22,656 nucleotides of DNA from Oscillospiraceae bacterium (lineage in GTDB: Bacteria > Bacillota > Clostridia > Oscillospirales > Acutalibacteraceae): contig CADBUK010000069.1 in NCBI GenBank assembly GCA_902797915.1, forward strand, positions 1 to 22,656. The letters are read 5' to 3'. The stretch's first letter is position 1; every line of letters begins with the position of its first letter. The position numbers and the translations under genes are program-made. Shown here in pieces: positions 1-5,788 of the stretch. The notes beneath the pieces are model-generated. The model was not told where the DNA came from. It ran no database searches and worked only from the letters and a program-made list of their open reading frames with translations.

Positions 1-31
1 TAAAGTCAAGATTAGAATAAAGGAGGTATAT

Positions 32-181
32 ATGAAAAAAGCGGTAATTATTTTCTGCCTGCTTTTTGTGCTGACACTCGGCATTCCAGCGCTTACAAAC
101 GCAGTAATTCAAACGCAGGAAAAGGGGCAGGCAAGTCAAAGCGAGCTTGTTACAATTTTTAACGAGGAAAAAACGGATTAA
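32..181 (+). CDS. Small secreted or membrane-anchored peptide, 49 aa
   Basis: A 49-codon reading frame starts at ATG 32 behind a near-ideal Shine-Dalgarno site (AGGAGG, 21-26, 5 bp spacing) and ends at TAA 179-181. Residues 1-3 are MKK, followed by a hydrophobic stretch at about 4-24 and then a polar tail ending in EEKTD. This looks like a signal peptide or single membrane anchor with a short extracytoplasmic tail. I do not recognise a family with certainty. The arrangement of N-terminal anchor, linker and a segment reading VTIFNEEKTD resembles the start of SpoIID-type proteins, so it could be a truncated remnant of such a gene, but that is a weak inference. The stop codon lies inside the hairpin at 172-203, shared with the convergent germination operon. 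The RBS and its consistency with the terminator make translation plausible. Confidence 0.5.
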   Translation: MKKAVIIFCLLFVLTLGIPALTNAVIQTQEKGQASQSELVTIFNEEKTD

Positions 182-203
182 AGCGGTAATTCTTTAATCC
201 GTT
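172..203. terminator. Convergent terminator between small peptide gene and ger operon
   Basis: A perfect 12-bp inverted repeat (AACGGATTAAAG / CTTTAATCCGTT) encloses an 8-nt loop at 184-191. On the minus strand the stem is followed by a run of six T, so it should end the gerA-type operon efficiently. On the plus strand the T-tract is weak. The stem contains the stop codons of both converging genes. Confidence 0.75.
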
Positions 204-1329
204 AAACTTTTGTGTTATCGTTGATTTTTTTACATTTGCACTGCACGCTGATTTCGGAAACCGATGAGGGCAGGCGCGATTTCCAGTCGGCTTTTATTTG
301 GTTATACTGAGAACTGCTGTGCCTTGCGATATGCTTGCCGATACGCAGAGCGTCGCTTGAATTATGCGTGCAGGCTTCAAAGGCAAGACGGCAATATTCG
401 GCAATAAGCTGCTGTGCCTCCTGTTCAAGACGGGTTACGTCAGAGTTTGAAAGCTCCCTGTCCGCGCCCGCTTCAATCTCATTAATTATCAGCGTAAGCT
501 TAATATTTGCCGAGAAAACAGGCACTCCGTCCGTCAGTCGAGCCTTCGTTTTCGTGCGGGAAGTAATAATTTCAAACGAGGTTTTGCCGAGAATTTCATC
601 ATTTACGGTAAGCACTCCCCCGCTGAGCTTGTTTTTCATAATCAGAAAGCCGAGGGTTTCGTTTTTATCAAGCACTGCCGCAAGGCGCGTGCCGTCATAA
701 ACCGCGGTTTTTCCCGAATAGGTGTTATCCCCCTCAAGCTCAATAACGGGCAGATAAAAATCCGAGGTTTCGTCAAGATAAAGATTAGCAAGGTCGCTTG
801 CCGTAACGCAGGCGGCAAAACCGTTTTGCTGACCGTTTTTCAGCATTTTTGCAAGCGCCTGAGCAGGCACAATCGCGTCGTGCTCCTCGTTTTCAAGCAC
901 ATCGGCAGGGTCGCCCTGCGCAATACAGAGCACAACGTCGGGCTGTGAATTACTGCTCCTGATAAAATAATCAATACATAAATCGCAGTGATTTTCCGCA
1001 ATACCGCTGCCGAAAATAACAATACGGTTTTGCCCGAAAAACAGCTTTTTTGACAGTCCCTCCGAGGCATTGTCTATTGCCCGGGAAATATTTTCACCCC
1101 TGCCGCTGATATTCATAGTAACGTTGCCCGAAATTCCCTCAGAGGCATTACCGCTTTTTGCAAGGTTAAGCGCCTGCGCCGTTACGACGAAGCCTTCGGA
1201 ATTACGGTCAATGCTCATACCCTCAACAATGCTGATATCGCTTATATGCTCGGTATTTGCACAGCCGCTCATAAGAGCGCCGATGATAAAAACGGCTGTA
1301 ATTATTCTAATTATTGCTTTGGTTTTCAA
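202..1329 (-). CDS. gerAC: Ger(x)C-family germinant receptor lipoprotein (C subunit)
   Basis: This 375-aa protein is the C subunit of a GerA-type spore germinant receptor. In this family the C subunit is a lipoprotein on the outer face of the spore inner membrane. A hydrophobic leader at residues 5-20 runs into the lipobox LMSGC, with Cys23 as the expected lipidation site. Residues 30-60 (SIVEGMSIDRN) and the segment GQNRIVIFG match the start of the Ger(x)C domain, and the length is normal. The start is TTG at 1329, behind GAGG with about 4 bp spacing, and no ATG lies nearby. The frame overlaps the end of the B-subunit gene by 23 nt, so translation is probably coupled. It is the last gene of a gerAA-AB-AC operon and ends in the hairpin at 172-203. 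The family is secure; the germinant recognised cannot be read from sequence. Confidence 0.9.
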   Translation of the reverse strand: MKTKAIIRIITAVFIIGALMSGCANTEHISDISIVEGMSIDRNSEGFVVTAQALNLAKSGNASEGISGNVTMNISGRGENISRAIDNASEGLSKKLFFGQNRIVIFGSGIAENHCDLCIDYFIRSSNSQPDVVLCIAQGDPADVLENEEHDAIVPAQALAKMLKNGQQNGFAACVTASDLANLYLDETSDFYLPVIELEGDNTYSGKTAVYDGTRLAAVLDKNETLGFLIMKNKLSGGVLTVNDEILGKTSFEIITSRTKTKARLTDGVPVFSANIKLTLIINEIEAGADRELSNSDVTRLEQEAQQLIAEYCRLAFEACTHNSSDALRIGKHIARHSSSQYNQIKADWKSRLPSSVSEISVQCKCKKINDNTKV

Positions 1330-2350
1330 CTAACCTCTTCCTTTTTGAGATAATCATATAAAAAAGCGGGAGGGCAACGGCGAAAAGCAGATAGATTATT
1401 ACCGAAGCAATTTCCCTGCCCCGAGTTATAACTCCGACGTTCAGAATAATAACCGTTGCGCCGAAAATTCCGAGCGCGCCGAGAAAGCAATTCCGCCTTT
1501 TACTGCCCGTTTTAAGACATTCCTGCGCGGCGTAAAGATACAAGGAGGTTTTGAAAAAAACGGCAAAAATCCAGTACGCAGTAAAGACAGAATCAAGCCT
1601 TTCGGTTGAAGCGAATTTCATAATCTGATAAAGCATACCGAGCGGGTGCGCGGCAGCGGTTGCAGTGTTGCCGAGAACGCCGATTATTGTGCCGACCGTT
1701 ACGACGATTGAAACAAGCGAAGCGGCGGCGCAAAGGCAATACGGAGCAACAATTCTGCCGTTGATTTTAGGCGCAAGAACGGGCAGCAGCATAACCTCGC
1801 TCGTTACGGTAACGGCAAAAACCGCCGTGCTGACAATCTGCTTCGAGCCGTTTTGGACAAGCGGAAAATAGTTAAGCACAGAAATATCGTTAAGACTGAA
1901 GATAACCGCAACTATACTGCCGCCGAACATTATAAAAAACACCATTGAGCCGAAGCGGGAGATTGCCTCAATACCAAGCGAAGCGGCATAAGCGCAGGCT
2001 GCAAGCACCACCGAAGCCAGCAGCAACGGGCTGTTGATATTGCCGAGCTTTGACGTTGAAAAAAGGACAAACCGTGCAAGGCCTATTGCCCCTGCAAAAA
2101 AGAAATACACTGCGTAAAAGCGGGATAAATGCCTGTTATCAAGCAGGTTTTTGCCTTGCCGAAGCATTACAAGAAGCGGAACGGAAAGCAGTAAAACGGC
2201 AACCGCCGCAATGGCAAGGCTTATCATCAAATCAACGCTGTATTTCCCGCCGAGAAGCGACGAGCACACCGTGAAAACGACGAGCGTTCGGGAAACAAAC
2301 AGCATAAAAAACAGGTTGACGGGGGCAACCATTCCTGCCTTATACTTCAT
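1307..2350 (-). CDS. gerAB: GerAB-type spore germination permease (B subunit)
   Basis: This is the B subunit of the germinant receptor, a member of the amino acid-polyamine-organocation transporter superfamily. In B. subtilis this subunit binds the germinant. The protein is about 347 aa, with roughly ten hydrophobic segments from the N-terminal MVAPVNLFFMLFVSRTLVVF to the C-terminal FAVALPLFYMIISKRKR. An open frame reaches a GTG at 2362, but that codon overlaps the best Shine-Dalgarno-like run (AAGGGG). ATG 2350 is therefore the more likely start; the choice changes only four residues. The gene overlaps the end of gerAA (TAA at 2340-2342), and its TAG stop at 1307-1309 lies inside gerAC, which suggests translational coupling along the operon. 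It is slightly short for the family but shows no sign of damage. Confidence 0.88.
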   Translation of the reverse strand: MKYKAGMVAPVNLFFMLFVSRTLVVFTVCSSLLGGKYSVDLMISLAIAAVAVLLLSVPLLVMLRQGKNLLDNRHLSRFYAVYFFFAGAIGLARFVLFSTSKLGNINSPLLLASVVLAACAYAASLGIEAISRFGSMVFFIMFGGSIVAVIFSLNDISVLNYFPLVQNGSKQIVSTAVFAVTVTSEVMLLPVLAPKINGRIVAPYCLCAAASLVSIVVTVGTIIGVLGNTATAAAHPLGMLYQIMKFASTERLDSVFTAYWIFAVFFKTSLYLYAAQECLKTGSKRRNCFLGALGIFGATVIILNVGVITRGREIASVIIYLLFAVALPLFYMIISKRKRLVENQSNN

Positions 2351-3797
2351 CCGTATCAGCACCCCTTAAATTCTGAATTCTGATTTTGCGTTTCAATATG
2401 CTTTTCCAGCTTTGGCGGTAAAAAACATCGCCGAAGCTTCTTTTATCAAAGGGCGAAATCGGCGCAGAAAACGGAACGCCGTAAGGGTTTATTGCGCAGA
2501 GATTTACACACAGTATGCACAAGCCCAGAACTATGCCGTAAATTCCGCCGAAGCCGCCGAGCAGAACAAACACAAGACGAAGCACGGCAACGCTTTCATA
2601 AAGCGGATAAATTACGTAAGAAGCGATTGCCGTAACGGCAATTACAACAAGCATGGGAGTACCCACCAAGCCCGCATTAACAATCGCGTCGCCGATAACA
2701 AGCGCGCCGATTATTGAAACGGCGTGCCCGATTGCTTTAGGAAGGCGCAGTCCCGCCTCTCTCATTATCTCATAAAGCACCAAAATCATAACCGCCTCCT
2801 GCATAAGAGAAAACGGCGTGGTTGCCTCTGCCGAGGCGATTGTAAACATTAGCGAGGTAGGTATCAATTCCTGATGAAAGGTACCCGTAGCAACGTAAAA
2901 GCCCGGAAAAATTGCGGAAATAACAAACGAAAAATATTTTAAAATCCTGTTAAGCGAAGCAAAAACAATATTGTTGTCATAATCGTCAACAGTTGAAAAG
3001 GAATCGGTAAAAAGACAGGGCAGATAAATTGCGAACGGCGAGCCGTCAACGAGCACTCCCACCCTGCCCTCCAGCAATTTTGAGCAAAGCACGTCGGGGC
3101 GTTCGGTATTGCCCGTTGCCGAAAAATTCGACTTAACCCTGCTGTCAAGAAACGGCACAAGCTCGCCGTAATCCTGCAGCACGTTTATAGGCGCGCCGTT
3201 AATTCTGCGCTCAACGTCGGCGACAAGGCTTTTGCGCGCATAACCGTCAATATAGGCGATAACAACCGAGGTTTGAGCCTGTCTGCCGACCGTTAGCTGT
3301 TTGAGCTTCAGCTTAGGAGATTTTATTCTCCTGTGAAGCAGGGCTTTATTGTCGTTAAGCGTTTCGGTAAAGCATTCCTTTGCGCCTTTGATGTTCGCCT
3401 CGTTGTTAGGCTCGTCAATGCCCCTTTTTTCAAAGCCCTGAATTCCAAGGGCAAGGAAGCTTGAAACGCCGTCAACAAAAAGGACTGCAAAGCCTGACGA
3501 GAGATAAAAATACGCCTGCTCAAAATCCTGCTGAACGCTCATTTCCAGCGAGGACAGTACGTTTTTCTGAAGCATTGAAAACAACTGCGCGCCCGTCTTA
3601 TATTCGCCGCTGAAGCTGAGTATCGGGCGCATAATCATTTGCGAAAGCTGCAGTGAATTAATCATACCGTCAAGCACGCAGACTATTGCCTGCGTGCCGC
3701 ATATTTCACACTCGCGCAAAAGAAAATCGGAGCAGTCCAGATAATCCTGCGACAGCCTGTTTTTATTGTCGGAAACCGAAGAATAAACCTTGCCCAT
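2340..3797 (-). CDS. gerAA: GerAA-type germinant receptor A subunit
   Basis: This 485-aa protein is the A subunit of a GerA-type germinant receptor in the spore inner membrane; the family forms oligomeric ion channels that open on germinant binding. Residues 1-270 are the soluble N-terminal part, including the family-typical run GIDEPNNEANIKGAKECFTE near 127-146. Residues about 288-435 form the membrane part. They contain the conserved segments PGFYVA (298-303), HQELIPT (308-314) and REAGLRLPKAIGHAVSIIGA (346-365), then IGDAIVNAGLVG. A basic tail follows. The start is ATG 3797 behind GGTGG. The gene is first in a three-gene operon and is divergent from a DUF421 gene. The operon is probably transcribed late in the forespore, as GerA operons usually are under sigma-G. 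The protein is full length for the family. Confidence 0.93.
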   Translation of the reverse strand: MGKVYSSVSDNKNRLSQDYLDCSDFLLRECEICGTQAIVCVLDGMINSLQLSQMIMRPILSFSGEYKTGAQLFSMLQKNVLSSLEMSVQQDFEQAYFYLSSGFAVLFVDGVSSFLALGIQGFEKRGIDEPNNEANIKGAKECFTETLNDNKALLHRRIKSPKLKLKQLTVGRQAQTSVVIAYIDGYARKSLVADVERRINGAPINVLQDYGELVPFLDSRVKSNFSATGNTERPDVLCSKLLEGRVGVLVDGSPFAIYLPCLFTDSFSTVDDYDNNIVFASLNRILKYFSFVISAIFPGFYVATGTFHQELIPTSLMFTIASAEATTPFSLMQEAVMILVLYEIMREAGLRLPKAIGHAVSIIGALVIGDAIVNAGLVGTPMLVVIAVTAIASYVIYPLYESVAVLRLVFVLLGGFGGIYGIVLGLCILCVNLCAINPYGVPFSAPISPFDKRSFGDVFYRQSWKSILKRKIRIQNLRGADTDEV

Positions 3798-3819
3798 AAA
3801 ACCACCAAAAATTTTTATT

Positions 3820-3859
3820 ATATTTTTTGCAATAAAAACGGGGGTTATGCAAAAAATAT
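3820..3859. promoter_or_regulatory. Symmetric divergent control region with 12-bp inverted repeat
   Basis: The 78-bp gap between the germination operon and the DUF421 gene holds perfect 12-bp inverted arms (ATATTTTTTGCA at 3820-3831, TGCAAAAAATAT at 3848-3859) around a 16-bp centre with a G5 run. On the minus strand, GCATA followed 16 bp later by CAAAAAATA resembles a forespore sigma-G promoter (GHATR, CATNNTA) with an imperfect -10. The repeat places a similar element facing the plus strand. It could equally be an operator. The repeat is seen directly; its role is inference. Confidence 0.4.
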
Positions 3860-3875
3860 TGTTGAGGTGAACGCT

Positions 3876-4556
3876 TTGGCAAATTTATTAATAAGGTCCG
3901 CAATAATTTACGTTTCGGTTATTATAGCAACAAGAATTATGGGCAAAAGGCAGGTAGGCGAGCTTAATCCGCACGAGCTTGTTATTACAATTTTAGTGTC
4001 GCAGACGGCAACTCTGCCGCTGCAGGACAACAATATGTCAATGGCAAATATGTTTATTCCCCTGCTGCTGTTTGTGGCGCTTGAAATTCTTGCGTCCGCG
4101 TTGTCGATGAAAAGCCTTTGGTTCAGAAATATTATTGAAGGCAAGCCGATTTTTGTTATAAAAAACGGCAAACTGAACGAGAAGCAGTTAAACCGTCTGC
4201 GCTTTACGATTGACGATTTGATTGACGCGCTGAGGCAAAAGGACGCGTTTGACATTTCAGAGGTGCAGGACGCCGTGATTGAAACCAACGGCACGGTTTC
4301 CGTGCTGAAAAAGGCGGAGGCAAGCCCCGTTACTCCGAGCCAGCTTTCATTAAAGGTTGACGAGGTTTCAACCCCGATTGCAATTGTAATCGACGGCAAG
4401 CCCGTAAGCGAATACTTTGGCAAGGATAAGATGAAGGTTAACGAAATTGAAATGATTATCCGCAACGAAAAGAAAAAGCAGCAGGAAATACTGCTGCTTA
4501 CAATTGATGGTAACGGCAATACATTTTTAATTCCGAAAAGGAGTAAAACGAAATGA
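3876..4556 (+). CDS. DUF421 (YetF-type) membrane protein
   Basis: This is a DUF421 family protein of about 226 aa. The N-terminal 80 residues are hydrophobic, with two to three membrane segments, and contain the family hallmark MGKRQVGELNPHELVITILVS. The rest is the soluble YetF C-terminal domain, with the conserved EGKPIFVIKNGKLN and LRFTIDDLIDALRQKDAFDI segments. I chose TTG 3876 because GAGGTGA (3864-3870) is a good Shine-Dalgarno site 5 bp upstream. A GTG at 3867 would sit inside that site and adds only three residues. The gene overlaps the DUF4363 gene through ATGA and is divergent from the ger operon. DUF421 proteins are known in the spore inner membrane of Bacillus, where the 2Duf protein of this family is linked to heat resistance, so a spore role is likely here but not shown. 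Confidence 0.87.
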   Translation: MANLLIRSAIIYVSVIIATRIMGKRQVGELNPHELVITILVSQTATLPLQDNNMSMANMFIPLLLFVALEILASALSMKSLWFRNIIEGKPIFVIKNGKLNEKQLNRLRFTIDDLIDALRQKDAFDISEVQDAVIETNGTVSVLKKAEASPVTPSQLSLKVDEVSTPIAIVIDGKPVSEYFGKDKMKVNEIEMIIRNEKKKQQEILLLTIDGNGNTFLIPKRSKTK

Positions 4557-4924
4557 AAAGAATTTGGTTTTCACTGATTTTCCTTGCCGCCGCAATAGCG
4601 CTTTGCACCTTTGAGCAAATTGAGGTACACAGGGACTTTCACAAGGTTATCGACACTGCCGAGCAGGCGCTTGCGGCTGATAATATGGAAGAAAAGGCGC
4701 AGTGCTGTGAACAGCTTGAAAAGGAGTGGGAGCACATACACAACTGGGCTGCTATGACAACCGACCACAGCATTCTGCACGGAACCGAGGTTGCTGTGGC
4801 GCAGGCGGTTGAATTTTCAAAAACAAATTATATTGACGAAACGGACGAAGCCATTATTGAAGCAAAAAGCGAGCTTGAACAGATACACGACGGCACGCTG
4901 ATTAAAATTGAAAATATATTTTAA
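4553..4924 (+). CDS. DUF4363 family protein
   Basis: This 123-aa protein has an N-terminal membrane anchor (about residues 4-19, MKRIWFSLIFLAAAIALC) and a helical extracytoplasmic domain rich in charged residues, containing EQLEKEWEHIHNWAAMTTDH. This matches DUF4363, a family of unknown biochemical role in spore-forming Clostridia. The ATG at 4553 overlaps the TGA of the DUF421 gene (4554-4556), and GGAG lies upstream at 4539-4542, so the two are translationally coupled and probably act together at the membrane. It ends 50 bp before a bidirectional terminator. The family call rests on recognised sequence character; no catalytic residues are apparent. Confidence 0.8.
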   Translation: MKRIWFSLIFLAAAIALCTFEQIEVHRDFHKVIDTAEQALAADNMEEKAQCCEQLEKEWEHIHNWAAMTTDHSILHGTEVAVAQAVEFSKTNYIDETDEAIIEAKSELEQIHDGTLIKIENIF

Positions 4925-4975
4925 GCGGAAAGGCTTAATAATGTTCGTCTGCGGCGAATTTCGGTTTTTAAAACA

Positions 4976-5009
4976 AAAAATGCTATCCTGAAAGAAGGAT
5001 AGCATTTTT
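4976..5009. terminator. Bidirectional terminator between DUF4363 and queT
   Basis: A perfect 14-bp stem (4976-4989 with 4996-5009, core TGCTATCC/GGATAGCA) closes a 6-nt loop. It has an A-run on its left side and a T-run on its right, so it can end transcription from both the DUF421-DUF4363 pair and queT. The queT stop codon begins 2 bp to the right. Confidence 0.9.
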
Positions 5010-5010
5010 A

Positions 5011-5544
5011 TTATTTTTCAAACACTTTTTTATCAAGCTTGCGCTTAACAATTGCGAAATAGAGCGCCGTGCCTAAAACAAGCATCACGCCGATTTCTCC
5101 GAGTGCAACGCAACCGCCCTGAAAAAGAAAATCGCCTAAGATGAAATCGCCGTCAACCAGGAAATATTCAATTTCCCAGCCTACGATAACGCCGTTCCAT
5201 AAAGCAGGCATAAACAGCGCCAAAAGCGGAATATTTTTGATTTTAACATTACGCAGCAAGTACATACAAACCGAACTGCCGAGCGTTGCCAGCGAGCCGA
5301 AAATCATATCGAGCGGAAGCCCCGAGCCGATATTATAAAGATTTGAAAGAATGCAGCCGAGGGTTAAACCCGGTATTGCAAGCGGCGTAAACAGAGCAAG
5401 CACGTTGAGTACCTCTGAAACTCTGAACTGAACGGCAGCCGAGGTTGTTCCCGGCAGAATGAAATTCTGCGCATAGGTCAGCGCGGCGTACATTGCGGCA
5501 ATAATTGCAGTTTGCACGATTGCCATTGTCTTTTTGTTTTTCAT
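5011..5544 (-). CDS. queT: QueT-family queuosine precursor transporter
   Basis: This 177-aa integral membrane protein belongs to the QueT family, ECF-type substrate-binding components thought to import preQ1 or related queuosine precursors for tRNA modification. Five to six hydrophobic segments are visible. Family-typical stretches are YAQNFILPGTTSAAVQFRVSE near the N-terminus, LGCILSNLYNIGSGLPLDMI in the middle, and WNGVIVGWEIEYF later. I start it at ATG 5544, with GGAGG 10 bp upstream. The frame is open to an ATG at 5607, but those 21 codons overlap a transcribed structured leader and read as non-coding. No energising ECF module is present in the window. A preQ1-like leader and a strong promoter precede it. 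Both independently support the queuosine assignment. Confidence 0.88.
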   Translation of the reverse strand: MKNKKTMAIVQTAIIAAMYAALTYAQNFILPGTTSAAVQFRVSEVLNVLALFTPLAIPGLTLGCILSNLYNIGSGLPLDMIFGSLATLGSSVCMYLLRNVKIKNIPLLALFMPALWNGVIVGWEIEYFLVDGDFILGDFLFQGGCVALGEIGVMLVLGTALYFAIVKRKLDKKVFEK

Positions 5545-5554
5545 ATTAACTTTT

Positions 5555-5606
5555 CCTCCGTAGTTTTGATTCGGGCAAAGCCCTGTCAGGATTTTGCGAA
5601 CTGACA
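5555..5606 (-). promoter_or_regulatory. Candidate preQ1 riboswitch in the queT leader
   Basis: The queT transcript should begin near 5605-5607 and open with a 6-bp stem, UGUCAG (5606-5601) and CUGACA (5589-5584). The 11-nt loop UUCGCAAAAUC (5600-5590) resembles the UCGCAGUAACC loop of short class I preQ1 riboswitches. A second hairpin GGGC-UUU-GCCC (5583-5573) follows, then the A-rich tail AAUCAAAACUA (5571-5561) and the ribosome site GGAGG (5559-5555). Loop UUCG can pair with CGGA at 5560-5557, which would mask the ribosome site when ligand is bound. QueT genes are often controlled by preQ1 riboswitches. The class is uncertain because of the extra hairpin. Confidence 0.5.
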
Positions 5607-5612
5607 TCGGCT

Positions 5613-5641
5613 ATTATATACGAAGCATGCCGAATATGCAA
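5613..5641 (-). promoter_or_regulatory. Promoter of queT
   Basis: On the minus strand, TTGCAT (5641-5636) and a perfect TATAAT (5618-5613) are separated by 17 bp. Transcription would start near 5606, just ahead of the first stem of the candidate riboswitch. Confidence 0.65.
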
Positions 5642-5725
5642 GAGTTTTTTAAAATATTGCATAAAAAGGAAATAAAAAAATTGTAAATATTGTACAGATT
5701 AAAAGCGCTAATATTCTTAAACCTA

Positions 5726-5754
5726 TTGAATTTAATTTTATATAGTGATAAAAT
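5726..5754 (+). promoter_or_regulatory. Promoter of the mmsA/iolA-type gene
   Basis: TTGAAT (5726-5731) and TAAAAT (5749-5754) are separated by 17 bp, 35 bp ahead of the ATG. A cre-like 14-mer (5700-5713, core AAAGCGCT) lies just upstream; it matches the catabolite repression consensus at roughly 10 of 14 positions and is only a weak candidate. Confidence 0.55.
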
Positions 5755-5788
5755 AACGTTGAAAAAATTAAGAAAGGTGTTAACACTT

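Noticed and set aside
3908..4519. 203-codon minus-strand open frame inside the DUF421 gene
   Set aside because: It is a mirror of the DUF421 frame with Ser/Ile-rich composition typical of antisense translation.
5545..5607. 21-codon N-terminal extension of queT from ATG 5607
   Set aside because: It covers the structured leader, starts at the predicted transcript end, and has no ribosome site; ATG 5544 has GGAGG.
5690..5788. 33-codon N-terminal extension of the dehydrogenase
   Set aside because: It runs through the TTGAAT/TAAAAT promoter, and its composition is unlike the family N-terminus.
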